Shown: positions 1-10,776, counted from the first letter of the stretch. The stretch is DNA of 41,457 bases from Chara braunii (GCA_003427395.1 BFEA01000950.1:321043-362499), one strand, 5' to 3'. Notes: generated by a model from the sequence alone, not told the origin. A program made the numbers and translations.

Positions 1-2090
1 CGAACCAGCCGCCTGAGTAGCTCTTAATGCTCTGGGGTTAGGAACTCTAGGCTCGTCATTTTCTCCTTCTCGACCCATTGTGAATACGTGCGGCACCCTC
101 ATTTCCAAGTTCCTTACCTCTTCGCAGATATCAGACATTTTCACATTTAACATACACATCTTATCTATCATGTCTTCCATTCTTCACAGAGTTTCCCTTG
201 CTGACTCTTTAACTACAATATCTTCGTCTGGCTCAATTTCGACTAGTGGCATATTCTCTTCTTCCTGGCTAATTCTCGCTCCTTTCTTCAATTGGTCACT
301 TAGTTCATCAACTTCCTCCACCCAGATAAAATGGTCTTCCTTCTCTTGCCATATACGAAACATCGCAGGGGCGCTGGGTCCAAACCCTGCGACTCTAATG
401 ACTTCTTTTCTCGTGCCCCCAGGGATGTTTGGGTCGATCTTATCTCCTCTCTTATCGAATACATCACCGTCGATACTTGATGTGATCAAGCCATCTTGCT
501 CATCCATCCTCCTAACATGACATCTCCTTACTGTATGTCCTTTTATCGTACAGTGCGTACATACGCACTCGCTGTAGTCTATCCATCCACTTCCGGCCCC
601 TTGACCATTCCATTGCCCGTCACTCCTTCCAAACCCTCTACCGTAATTCTGGTTATAGCCTTGACCGTAACCTTGGCCATAACCTTGGTTGTAACCTTGT
701 CCAATTTGATTAAAGTTTGACTGATTGAAATTCCCAGTCTGATTTTGTCCTTGATTTCCCCAATTCCCACCTTGTCCACCGTTTCCTCTTCCTCCGAATC
801 CTCTTCCTCCATTGCCATTCCCTCTTCCTCCATTTCTCCCTTTACCGTGTCCTTGACCGTGTCCCTGTCCTTGGAATTGACCTTGGTTACCTTGTGGCGG
901 CAGAGCCTGTTGTGGCAATCCTCCGTTTGCTCCTTGCCCCTGGGATGGTCCCACNCCAGCTCCTTGAACCTGGGGTAAGTTTGGATTCATCCCAATTTGT
1001 CCAAAACCCGGCCATTGATTCCCGGGGTAATATCCCGGCCATGCCCCCGTAGGAGCCACCACCGGCTATGATCCAAATGGAGGAACCGGCGTTGATGTTC
1101 CTGCGACATTCGTTCCCCCAGTCTGTTGTGAACTTTGTCCCTTTCCTATCCCCTGTTTCTTTGGTGTCTGGTTCTGGTTCTGCTTTGGGGCCTTCTTGCC
1201 TTGCGTTACTGTTTCAACTTTCACTTCCCCCTTACTTCCATTAGTCTCCTCCTCATGTCTTCTCTTATTCGTCACCTGTTCAACTGCCATCACTTTTCCT
1301 GACTCCACTTTGCCCTTCAACTCCTTTAGTTGAGTGACCATACTACTCAACACTCCCCCTAAGGCTGAGTCAGCACCTTGGACAATTCCTATTTCNGACT
1401 CCACTTTGCCCTTCAACTCCTTTAGTTGAGTGACCATACTACTCAACACTCCCCCTAAGGCTGAGTCAGCACCTTGGACAATTCCTATTTCATTTTTTCT
1501 CTTCCTCTCCATCTTTACTTGATGGTAGAACAATTGATCCAGGTCTCCAGATGCCAAATTTTCTTTATGGTATCCCACGAAGTTTTTTTCCCTGGTGCTC
1601 CTCCCCGGGTCAACTCCATAGTCTCGTATCCTGAGAACTTTCCCAAAAAAATGACACACTTCATTTCTTCTGAAAGCCCCGGTACTCGTTTCGCCATTTC
1701 CTCAAAAGTTGTTGCAAACGCCCCTATTGTGGTGAAGTCATTTCGGTTGATGTTATAAAGTTGGTCGATTGTCAACAACCCGTCTCCCAGCTTATATTTC
1801 CTTTGCATCTCCACTTTGAAATTATCCCAGTCCCCTTTGGCATCGGACACAATTTGTTCAACGTCGAGGGGATATTCCCACCACACATATTCAAATAACT
1901 GGGCAAACTTTTCCGCCGGCGTCAGTCGATTGAAGACCTGCTCTAGCAACTCAAGCTAGTGCGACACTCTCTCTCCTTGGAATGGAAAGATTTATATCCG
2001 AGGGAGTTGAGACGTTCTGACATTTTCGCTGTCCAGCAATCGTGCGATTTCGGCTGTCGTTATGGGCTCTGCCCCGTTTGCGTCTCCCAT
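1..2090 (-). pseudogene. Degenerate gag (capsid/nucleocapsid) gene of an LTR retrotransposon, 3' end outside window
   Basis: Reading starts at ATG 2090-2088 (MGDANGAEPITTAEIARLL) and stays in one frame to about 1560, through a gag-like helical region (QVFNRLTPAEKFAQLFEYVW, then WDNFKVEMQRKYKLG). After a 1-base frame change in an A-run near 1560 it continues to base 1. A CCHC zinc knuckle (CTHCTIKGHTVRRC, CX2CX4HX4C) lies at 520-561, downstream of a Gln/Gly/Asn-rich linker; the distal part is acidic and helical. Four in-frame stops break it: TAA 1994-1992, TAG 1958-1956, TAG 1068-1066 and TGA 186-184. The frame is otherwise coherent across each stop, so this is one decayed gene and not several small ones. 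Gag proteins coat retroelement RNA in virus-like particles; that role follows from the knuckle and layout. Protease and RT would lie left of the window. Confidence 0.8.
1301..1491. repeat. 95-bp perfect duplication either side of a single N (likely assembly join)
   Basis: Bases 1301-1395 and 1397-1491 are identical and separated only by N at 1396. In the gag frame this doubles a segment beginning at EIGIVQGADSALGG. An exact copy meeting at one unknown base is what an unmerged contig overlap looks like, so it should not be read as a real protein repeat. Confidence 0.8.
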
Positions 2091-2333
2091 TTTCCTGCTT
2101 GTTTTTAGTGAAATCTGTGTTACATAGACAAAAACGATGGTGCTTAGGATTAAATTTTTGGCCGTCTCACTCTTTTTCTCTTTTTAAAAATTTCCCCTTT
2201 TTATCCCACATACCATTTAAGACTCCCTGCATCTACATTTATAGTTCATGATCCCTTATCAACCGTCACTCACTCTCTTTTCCTAACGAGTGTCCCTGTC
2301 CTGCTTCTAAATACCTAAGTCCGACTTTTTCTG
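2091..2333. other. Spacer between the gag start and upstream ORF B
   Basis: About 240 pyrimidine-rich bases (plus strand) with no open frame or motif that I recognise. It would be untranslated RNA between ORF B and gag in the minus-strand element. Confidence 0.5.
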
Positions 2334-3107
2334 TCAAAATTGATTCAGATCACCTTCTTTATCAACCCATCCGTCCAACTTCTTCAACGGATACCCAATC
2401 GCCCGTTCAGGAATCATATACCATTCCAAACATGATGGGATGCTATCAACATATGCCCTGATTTTTACTTCGGCCTTGAGCTGTTTCCAGTATGTTTGTC
2501 TTGGCTCCATGAAGTAAACGCGGACATAAGCGTTAACTATTGACAGGATTTCTTCAAAATCCCTATTAACCAATTCAGGCCCCATTTCCAAATATAGGCA
2601 GTAGAGAGCGTCAGGCGTGAAAATTTTGCATCCCCCATGAGCTATCGCTCGAGCTGCTAGGGCTGCTTGCTCTACATTTCTGTCCCCATTGAAGACTTCA
2701 TCAATGATGAAGTCTGGAAGAGTGGCTATTATATAGTCCGAGGGATAAACGAAGCCGGCTGCCCATCTTGCTTCTATCATAGAAATCACAGGCCTGAATT
2801 CCCCCCAACTCGTTTCTCGGATCTTTTCTTCGAGAATCGTCCCAGTGATTAGGATGTATCGCGATAAAGGCCGGTTGTGTCCTATTGCCAGATCTATCAC
2901 GTGCATCCTCCATAGATGCGATGAAAGATACAATGTCGCCTGCACTATTATAGTTTCACGATCGAGAGTGTGCCTCATCTCCACCCAAACAAACGCTTCT
3001 GGCCCGATCGAGGTACCCCACCATGCGATGATCTCCTCCTTTCTATCGCTCAGGCTTCTAGGCAGGGACATTCTCAACCCTTGTGGCGTGCGAACGGGGA
3101 GTTCCAC
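2334..3107 (-). CDS. Unrecognised pre-gag ORF B (about 257 aa), homologous to ORF A
   Basis: A continuous frame of 257 codons that I cannot assign to a family. The homology to ORF A begins just before the GTG at 3107; the first in-frame ATG is 3071-3069. Conserved points shared with A include LP before the first basic stretch, WWG, EAF.WVE, a YL..S.LW segment, TLP.FI..EVF, LYLEM..EL...DF...LSI.NAY...YFME, and YW..L..EV followed by DGIP or DSIP. It is soluble-looking: no signal peptide and no clear membrane span. An in-frame TAG lies just upstream (near 3119), so the original start may be lost. It sits between ORF A and gag on the same strand, which suggests an extra ORF of the retroelement. 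Ogre/Tat-type plant elements are known to carry an unassigned ORF before gag; whether this is the same kind is inference. Confidence 0.6.
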   Translation of the reverse strand: MELPVRTPQGLRMSLPRSLSDRKEEIIAWWGTSIGPEAFVWVEMRHTLDRETIIVQATLYLSSHLWRMHVIDLAIGHNRPLSRYILITGTILEEKIRETSWGEFRPVISMIEARWAAGFVYPSDYIIATLPDFIIDEVFNGDRNVEQAALAARAIAHGGCKIFTPDALYCLYLEMGPELVNRDFEEILSIVNAYVRVYFMEPRQTYWKQLKAEVKIRAYVDSIPSCLEWYMIPERAIGYPLKKLDGWVDKEGDLNQF

Positions 3108-3426
3108 CCCGAATTCCTAAATGACATACAACATTTTTTTATTTTTTTTTTGATGATCGTTGGCTGCCTGAGTGATACAAAAATGAGAGACAGAAGGCAT
3201 ACAGCATTTATATGTAAGTCCTACTGACATATCCTCCCTCCATATTTTTTTCTTTTTGCTGTCCTAAATGTTTCTACCCTAACCTTCTTATCATATCACA
3301 TTCTTACCTCTTCTCAAAACTTACCCCCTTTCTTCTTCACTGCTTCTCCTTAGTTTTTTTTTTTTTTTTTTTTTTTTTTTCCTTTTTCTTTTTATGCTCC
3401 TTTTACTTTCTTGTCACCTTCTTTTG
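3108..3426. other. Spacer between ORFs A and B with a T tract
   Basis: About 320 T-rich bases (plus strand) including a run of about 25 T at 3355-3380. No gene seen. The T run is an A run on the coding strand of the element and could mark an old insertion point. Confidence 0.5.
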
Positions 3427-4263
3427 TCATTTCTCTAATACAAATCCCCTTTCTGCTTCCTCCATCTCTTCTACCATAACCCAATCCCCTGACCAGAAAT
3501 TATAGACCAACCCAAACATGGCGGGAATACCGTCCACGCAGATTCCAGACCTCACTTCCTCTTTCAACTTCTCCCAGTACCCGAATCGCTCTTCCATGAA
3601 ATACTCTCTAGCGTACGCGTTTATGATGGACAACACGTTACTAAAATCGCTCTCGGCGAGTTCGGAGCNCATTTCCAGGTATAGGCNGTAAATCATGTGA
3701 NGGGTGGAAAAATCGTAACCCCTATTAGGTACTCTCAGTGCTGCTTCAGCGNCCATCTCTACCCGTTCTTGACTAAAAAACACCTCTTCGACAATAAAAT
3801 ATGGGAGCGTGGTTCTAATGTAACGAACCAAAAGCGTAAAGTCTTTAGCCGGAAGCATTTTGATTTCCTTTAAAACTTCACTTACGTCTACCCAGTGACT
3901 TCCCGTGTTCCAACCTCCGAGCCTCACTTCTGCCATCCCTGTGAGCATCAGTAGATAGCCTTCTATGCTTTGATTGAAATTTGACTCATAACCATGCCAG
4001 AGACTCGCAGCCAGGTAAATGGTGATTNTCACACTACGTCACTCCTCCCTCGTATTCCAACTCGTTTCTACCCACAAAAATGCCTCACTTAACAATGAGC
4101 AACCCCACCATGATTCACCAAGTTCTGCTCGGCTTCTTCCTTTTGGCAGCGTCATTTCTAGCCCATCATCATTCCTAATTGGCGCCTCGATCTTAAATAC
4201 TTGCTCCGCATAAGGCATCTTGATCAACTCCCGAAGACCTGTCAAGNGCAAGCCAAAAGACAT
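3427..4263 (-). pseudogene. Unrecognised pre-gag ORF A (about 278 codons), one stop codon, paralogue of ORF B
   Basis: ATG at 4263-4261 (MSFGL) opens a frame that runs to 3427 with a single TGA at 4041-4039; the frame is the same on both sides. It aligns with ORF B over nearly its whole length, including WWG...EAF.WVE, TLPYFIVEEVF, LYLEM, NVLSIINAYAREYFMEE and YWEKLKEEV; by eye about 35-45% of residues match in the distal half. Several single Ns (3669, 3687, 3701, 3752, 4027, 4247) blur individual codons. The stop could be a CGA to TGA change. It is the most upstream ORF of the minus-strand element. Function is unknown; the length match to B argues for a retained duplicated domain and against chance open frames. 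Confidence 0.6.
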
Positions 4264-4830
4264 CTTATTTTAACGTACTGCTTCAGTCTTTAATCTTTGG
4301 NTGCCCTTACTTATAGAATATCCTGACTTAAAGATAGGCATCNTTTTCCCGTAGTTTTCCTGGCATACCCCCTTCTTTCTTTAGNCTCTCTCGGTCTGAC
4401 CCCAGTAAGATCATAAGGGTCCAAATCTCAATTTTACTCATATGGATTCTCCTCACGTCTCTCTTTTAGTTAGTGATGCGAGAAATCTTTGTCTTTACCT
4501 ATCTTACTCCCCTTCCTTTGATGATCCCTTTGTATATCAAGTACGAAACTATCCTGCAAGTTCTCCGATGTGATATACGGGGTAACCCTTTCTACCGCAA
4601 GGTTTTTGCCCCTAACCCATCAGACTTAATTTAGACGAAGGCTTANTCCCCCATAGACATTCCCCAAGAATACCCTGTCTCGGGCAGACGCCACCCTTTT
4701 CTACTCCACCTATAACACAATCCTGCCCATGTTTCTTTCATTTAGCTAGTAGATTTCAGTCCATGACTTAACTAGTTTCCTTCTTATCTTATTTCGTCAC
4801 CCTATCCAACCCTTTAGATCCTTATATAAT
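4264..4830. other. Putative untranslated leader of the left retroelement
   Basis: About 570 bases between ORF A and the candidate primer-binding site, with Ns at 4302, 4343, 4385 and 4646. No reading frame or repeat recognised. Confidence 0.4.
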
Positions 4831-4846
4831 CTCGGCGATGGCGCCA
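4831..4846 (-). other. Candidate primer-binding site, tRNA-Asp type
   Basis: On the minus strand this reads TGGCGCCATCGCCGAG. The site complementary to the 3' end of plant tRNA-Asp begins TGGCGCCGTTGCCGGG; about 13 of 16 positions agree, including the diagnostic TGGCGCC. It lies upstream of ORF A on the same strand, as a PBS should. Against it: the LTR end next to it is not clear (a CA end would be about 10 bases away), and the same bases form a TATA-like box plus ATG on the plus strand. Confidence 0.45.
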
Positions 4847-4901
4847 AGAAGACGCGTGAAGTACCTACCATTTTCGAATTAGAAGTACTGTCGTCATTTC
4901 T

Positions 4902-5120
4902 CAAGGGTATCACAGAAAGATGTGTGCCCCTCGTGAGGGCATTTCAAGGATGGACCGACGAAATGCAACCAGCCGCCCAGTAAGGGCATATCGAAAAGTT
5001 ACGCCCCGTGCTGACAGGGGCCTGCGGAAAAGTTCAGAGGCCCGAGGGGCATAACAGGGTAAGTCAGCCTTCACAGGGGCACGCCGCAAATAAACGCAAA
5101 CTTCAGGGGCATTTCGAAAT
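4902..5120. repeat. Degenerate array of an AGGGGCATnnCGAAA-like motif, period about 30 bp
   Basis: Related copies start near 4902, 4935, 4983, 5016, 5045, 5075 and 5105; the last four are 29-30 bp apart. The best copies are AAGGGCATATCGAAAAG (4982), CAGGGGCACGCCGCAAA (5074) and CAGGGGCATTTCGAAAT (5104). The minus strand is open from 5191 to 4910 and encodes a matching peptide of about 10-residue period (phrases such as FRNAPEVCVY, LRRAPVKADL, FRRPLSARGV). The array lies where the 5' LTR of the left element would be, so it could be a tandem regulatory motif; coding use is not excluded. Confidence 0.55.
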
Positions 5121-5250
5121 TTTTCCCAAAAATAAAAGGATTTGTGATATTTACTTCTGATTTTTTTGCAAGCGTGTTTCTTTGTCTGCAATCAGGTTCC
5201 TATTTTTCTTATTATAAAGAAACGGTTGATGATAGGATAATTCATTATTA

Positions 5251-5252
5251 TT

Positions 5253-5297
<45 letters not shown>

Positions 5298-5300
5298 TTT
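5251..5300. repeat. (TTTA)n microsatellite
   Basis: Uninterrupted TTTA repeats followed by a T-rich stretch. Confidence 0.9.
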
Positions 5301-5404
5301 TTTTTTATGGATGAACTGCAAAAGGTACCCTTGTGGATTATAACCATAATTTCAACTTGTTTATAATATGGTTTGGATTGTGATCAATATATGACAACAT
5401 GATC

Positions 5405-5432
<28 letters not shown>
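5405..5432. repeat. Poly(A) tract, 28 bases
   Basis: A plain A run inside AT-rich DNA. It could be an old retroposon tail, but I see no matching body. Confidence 0.85.
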
Positions 5433-5435
<3 letters not shown>

Positions 5436-5849
5436 TCGCTAGGTTCTTAATATTTTTTTTTTAAGATTCCTAGGTGAAGCAATACACATCTAAAGTTCAA
5501 AATTTCATCCATTACAAGTTTGATATTTTTAATATAAATAATCTTTATTTGTCTATTATGGCGGCCGAATTTAAATCCCCATAACTTGAAAGGTCTTAAA
5601 GTTCATTATTAAATTAATTTAAATATTGAGAAAAACACTATGTGATGAATGATGGTAACAAAGACATAAAGATATCACAAAGTGGTTAAGGTAATCAAGT
5701 TATTGCCTAGCTACCAGACTAACCTGAGGCCATTTGCCGACTGGGCGAAGGAAAAAAAAAAAATCAATTTGGTAAATAGTTTCAATGTGACCTTGATACA
5801 AAAGTTGTTCAATTTGTTTTTATGAATAACATAATTTATTTTTATTTTT

Positions 5850-5853
<4 letters not shown>

Positions 5854-5888
<35 letters not shown>
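5854..5888. repeat. (AT)n microsatellite
   Basis: A pure AT dinucleotide run directly left of the hAT-like element; it provides the TA-rich target. Confidence 0.9.
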
Positions 5889-5892
<4 letters not shown>

Positions 5893-5915
5893 GGATAACC
5901 GACGTTCGGGACGGG

Positions 5916-5957
5916 CCGAACGCCCGAACCCGAACGCCCGAACCCGAACGTCCGAAC
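5916..5957. repeat. Three tandem 14-bp units CCGAACGCCCGAAC
   Basis: Units at 5916-5929, 5930-5943 and 5944-5957 (the last has GT for GC). It is a GC-rich island within AT-rich surroundings, near the left end of the hAT-like element; related CGAACG words recur near its right end. Confidence 0.8.
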
Positions 5958-6190
5958 GATGGGACCCCTTGGGGATGCGTTCCGCCGCTCGGGCCGAACG
6001 CGGACCCAAAAGAAAAAGAAATTTATCAAAAAAATCTAAAAAAACGATATGTTATGGATAAAAATAAATTAAACAAGATTTGCCTGAGCATAACATCCAA
6101 ATTCCTTACCAAATTCGAAATAAAAATAAAATACAAAAAATAAATATTAATAATAATAAAAATAATAATAATAAAATTAGTGAGTGCACG

Positions 6191-6386
6191 AGCACGTTTT
6201 CGACATCGCCATCTTTGGCAATTTTTAATTTTTTTTTGTCATAGCTAAATGCAAAACCCACTAAAAAAGTTTCAAAAATAATAAAATTGTTAAGACCTCG
6301 AACTAAAGTGAAAACGAAAAGTTAAAAGTGAAAAAAAAACTCGGCGAGCACATTTTGACACCGCCATCTTTGGCGATTTTTAATTT
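6191..6386. repeat. Direct repeat pair of about 40 bp, 156 bp apart
   Basis: Copies at 6191-6231 and 6347-6386 share GCACRTTTT, then GCCATCTTTGGCRATTTTTA, with few mismatches. They lie inside the hAT-like element. No coding potential seen. Confidence 0.75.
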
Positions 6387-6603
6387 CTATAAGCCAAATG
6401 ACTTCAATATTTATAGGCAGGTACCTCACGTCATAGAGAACTCACAAAAAAACAGTCTGAAAAAAAAACAATATTCTTAGGCCCCGAAATAATTTTTGGC
6501 GGGGACCGAACGCCGTCGGGTTCGGACCCCGTACAGGACCTCGAACGCCCGTATGTAAGGAGGTCGGCCCGAGGACCTCCGTACGTACTGGCTGGTGACC
6601 CTG

Positions 6604-8593
6604 TATATAGTTATATTTTTTTGCGAGGACCTTTTTTGAACCCTCCCCGCCCAAACCACACGGGCAACCAACATGAACGAGGTTGTCTGGTTGGTTATCC
6701 AAAGTTGTGACAAAAAATAAATTTATCATGATTCTTGATTCCATTATATCGTCTTTAGATTACTTCACTCAAGGTAAAGATTCAAAAGGTTCGTCGGACT
6801 CGAAAAGAAAATATACAAGTTTATCATCCAATTTAAACACCAATACCTTATAGTTTAGTATGTTTTACTTCAGTATGCATAAAGAAAGTAGATACAAAAC
6901 AATTCAAAAAAACAAATATGTTATTTAATTAATACACATAAACTTAGGTTTCTTCGTTTTAGCGGTTTTTTTTTTTCATCTGCTTTACCAACACAACACA
7001 ACACAAAAAAAATCATGATTCCATAGTGAATTTTAATAAAATTTTAAAACTTATTAATTAAAGATAAACATATCTGTTTAAACGACCACTACCCCAACGT
7101 CGTAAATTCTTTTCTGTGAATTTTGGTCAACATTAGAGACCAAATTTTATGGGGGGTGGCAATCAGCAGGCGCAAGCGGGTCCAATCCTACAATTTTCAA
7201 ACCTTTTTGTGCTATATAGTAAAAATAAATGATTTTGTGTCTCTTTTAAGTTATTGATATTCAAGTTAATCCCCGATTATAGATATTGGATGCACTTATT
7301 TATTAAAAAAACTATATAAACTCGAAATGTCGACAAATAAAATAATAATAAAAATTGTTTCTTTTCATTCACTCTATTTTTTCGTTTGATGAATCGCCAT
7401 TAACCATTAGTTAGTTGAATTTGAAACATTGACCCATTTGCTCTTCCTTGGATCCTGATCATCACTACAATTTATAAATAATTAGTAGTACACTAGTAAG
7501 ATACTCGATTTATTATTATCATTCTATATATAAATGTTTTATACTAAATATAATATTTTTTCTTATATTATAATTTTTTTCCTTGTTGCTTGATTGATTT
7601 ATGTATCATTTTATTTTTCCCCTCGTTGCTTAATTGATTTGCATGCCCTTTACATAACATGATGAACTGCTTATGGAGATATTAAAAATAAATAAAAATA
7701 AAAGTAAAAATAAATTATTATGAGAGTATATTACTTGATAACATCAAGGTGCAAAACTTTAGTACGATATATTATATTTTCCGGGGTGTCATGAACTCTA
7801 GTTCTACTAACCTAAAATATTCATTCTGTTTACCGTGGAGAGTAATCATTATCATTCAAATTTATAGATCATGACTGTAGGAGGCCGATGCACCAAGTTG
7901 TACAGTGTTTTAATAATTGGATTTTGTAATTGCTTTACATCGATTGTGACTTCCAAACAATAGGTTAATTGAAACTTTTTATTGAATGTATTACGACCAT
8001 TCACACTATGGAGTATCACTGAAGCTTTCGAAAGTGGCGAACAAATATATCTGACAACAATAACGAGTGTATGAAATCGCAAGCCTACTCTACTTGGGTG
8101 CCACCCGAATTGCAATAACAAAATATTTACGAACCGACAATTGGAAGTTATCTTATTTGTAAAAGTATTAAGAAGAGAGTTAGGGTCGATCTGCATTGTC
8201 CAAAATACGATCGGTACTATGATAATGAGACGACACATTACCAAGAGGTTGTGTACCAAGTATGTGTGTCCACATTTTCATTTTTGGAGTTGTAGGAAAA
8301 CCATGTGCTTTATAAGATTCAAATTGTGGCAAAATACAATAGTTAGATCGTTTGTCGAAAAATCAACTAGTTTTGTCACGGACAGAGTATTTGATAATTT
8401 TCAGTATTTGATAGAAATTGTGCAGTCGGGTACCTGTGAGCAATCATTACATGTCGCCCTGTGGTATTGAACGTACAATATTTTTTTATAATCGTTGTTC
8501 GTACTAGAGAAGTAATATGCCCTCGAACTCCTTCAAACAACTATTACACCTTGTTATCCGGTATTGCATACAACTATGGTTAGTTACTTATAC
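6604..8593. other. AT-rich DNA, no gene recognised
   Basis: About 2 kb of AT-rich sequence. Frames of up to about 135 codons occur but have no motif and no regular composition. No transposon ends, tRNA or splice-linked exons recognised. Confidence 0.5.
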
Positions 8594-9149
8594 GTTATAA
8601 TCATGGTTGTCAACTTGACATCTGGATCGGGATCCAGACGCTCCGGTCTGGATGTCCAGATCCTGTGTCCGGTTTGAGGGGTTCGGTTGGGTCCCATTTC
8701 GAGAAAATTGGAAAAACAAAATTGGGATCCCCAGACAATTTTTCAGTTTCTGGTGGACCTACGAAAATTGTTGGCGCAGATTTTTGTGCACCGTTGGGCC
8801 AACTGGACCGGCCTGAAGGGCATGTACTTACAATCTTGGATGAGCTTCAGTGGGCCAAGGAAAATCGATTGTATGTGTGTGTTGTCATGTTCGCTATACA
8901 TTAAAAAAAACATATGACAATGCCAGACGGTTTCATGGGACTTTCACCGACTTATCAGGAGGTTGAACCCCAACAGTCTGCCCAGGATTCATTTGACGTA
9001 TGGATAAGGACTCACGACATCGCCCAGAGTTAGCAACACCCCTGATAAAAGTGGTCTGTGTGTGTGAGTGTGTGTGTGTGTTCACGACACTGTGTGTGTA
9101 TGTAAGTGTGTTCAAAATAAGTCGGATATTACAACTACATCAGCATGTG

Positions 9150-9202
<53 letters not shown>

Positions 9203-9355
9203 CTGGACATCCGTACTTGTTCGTTCATAACCGGACCGTCCGGTTTAGCATGTACGGTTGTCCGGATTACCGGATGTCTGAATTAATCCAGACACAGGTT
9301 CGAGCCCGGTGTCCAGTGTCTGGATGTCCGGGTCCGGGGCAACCATGGTTATAAC
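8594..9355. mobile_element. Candidate fold-back DNA element with 16-bp terminal inverted repeats
   Basis: GTTATAATCATGGTTG (8594-8609) matches the reverse complement of 9340-9355 at 15 of 16 positions. Inside both ends are many partly palindromic words of the type TCTGGATGTCCAGA and CCGGACATCCGG. The interior holds a (GT)n run (about 9054-9110), a 49-T tract (9152-9200) and one copy of the dispersed 57-bp motif. No transposase frame and no clear target duplication were found. Confidence 0.4.
8924..8980 (+). repeat. Dispersed 57-bp motif, copy 1
   Basis: Starts CAGACGGTTTC and ends AACAGTCTG; the ends can pair (CAGAC with GTCTG). The core ACCGACTTATCAGGAGG matches copy 2 at 12456 closely. Confidence 0.6.
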
Positions 9356-9948
9356 ATTATAAAGTGTTTTTTCCGCTTAGTGGAGTTCGCCCCTAATACC
9401 GCAACGCACGTGGTTAAATGGGATACCCATGAACCGTTGATACACAAGCGTGAGGTCAAACCATGACTAACTGGATATCCCTGAATAAGAGTTGTGCTCC
9501 ACCGCCTTACTTCAGGGAAGGCTTTGCTGAAACAACTCTTTTTTTTTTTCATTAAGAGGTCATCCGCTTTCTCTTTTTTTTTAGTTATGTCTGTCCGCTC
9601 GTATTTAGCGGCTGCCTCTTCGATCATTAGATTGGGAAAGGCTGAGGGTGATATCGAATGTTAAGTATTTGCTACAATACCACTGGTGAAGCAGCGACTC
9701 AATTTGACCATTGGATCAGCCAATGCCTCTGAGATGACGGTGTTGGGCCATCTCAAGTACCAAAGAAAGGGGGGGGCTTATATAATAAAAGTGAAATATG
9801 GTACGCCTCGGTGCAGCCGTAAATTTTATTATGGGTTGTCTGCCACACTTAAACTACTAATACTTCATCCAGTTATTGAAGACTGTCCGGGAACGGCAAG
9901 TACGTCGAACAATTAAAAAAACAACGAGCTTATTTTTGTCCACTCATG

Positions 9949-9951
<3 letters not shown>
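9356..9951. other. No gene recognised
   Basis: About 600 bases with only short frames on both strands. A short T run at 9540-9550. No motif that I can name. Confidence 0.45.
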
Positions 9952-10027
<76 letters not shown>

Positions 10028-10173
10028 ACGAATCTTCCCGCGTTCGTAAGGAAGATTCGTTCCCGTTTTACAATTTTAGAGAGTGAGAGAGATGAGAACG
10101 GATCTTCACACATTCGTGAGGAAGATTCGTTCCCGTTTTACAATTTTCGAACCTGGGGTGGGGAGAGAGAGAG

Positions 10174-10260
<87 letters not shown>

Positions 10261-10336
10261 TAGAGATGAAAACAAATCTTCCCACGTTCGCGAGAAAGAT
10301 TCATTCTCGTTTTACAATCTTCGAACTTGGGGCGTG

Positions 10337-10389
<53 letters not shown>

Positions 10390-10555
10390 AGAGAGAGAGA
10401 TGAAAACAAATCTTCCCACGTTCGCGAGAAAGATTCATTCTCGTTTTACAATCTTCGAACTTAGGGTGCGAAGAGAGAGAGAAAGAGAGAGAACAGATCT
10501 TCCCACGTTCGTGAGGAAGATTCGTTCCCGTTTTACAATCTTCGAACTCGGGGCG

Positions 10556-10610
<55 letters not shown>

Positions 10611-10688
10611 TTTTCCAGCTTGCATGCGGAAGATTCATTCTTGTTTTACAATTGTCGACCCTAAATCGCGCGCGCGCGCGCACAGGCG

Positions 10689-10776
<88 letters not shown>

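Larger units (their letters stand above)
5891..6603. mobile_element. Candidate non-autonomous hAT-like DNA element (713 bp)
   Basis: The left end reads CAGGATAACC (5891-5900) and the reverse complement of the right end reads CAGGGTCACC (6603-6594), 8 of 10 matching, in the CAGGG style of hAT ends. Flanking octamers TATATATT and TATATAGT could be a degenerate 8-bp target duplication, though the TA-rich context weakens that. GC-rich subterminal blocks full of CGAACG/CGTTCG motifs lie at both ends (5900-6010, 6480-6590), as in subterminal transposase-binding repeats. No transposase is encoded. Confidence 0.4.

Noticed and set aside
1066-1068. Stop-codon readthrough between gag halves (TAG)
   Set aside because: Other stops of the same kind occur in the gene and no readthrough context was seen; decay explains it.
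1555-1575. Programmed -1 frameshift in gag
   Set aside because: The A-run is not a canonical slippery heptamer in the zero frame, and the gene already has four stops, so a simple indel is more likely.
4824-4885. TATA-like TTATATAA followed by ATG and a 14-codon plus-strand ORF (MAPRRRVKYL...)
   Set aside because: Too short to support a gene; the same bases are better read as a minus-strand primer-binding site, itself only moderately supported.
4902-5120. CRISPR-like array
   Set aside because: Repeats are short, degenerate and have no unique spacers of fixed kind; the genome is eukaryotic.
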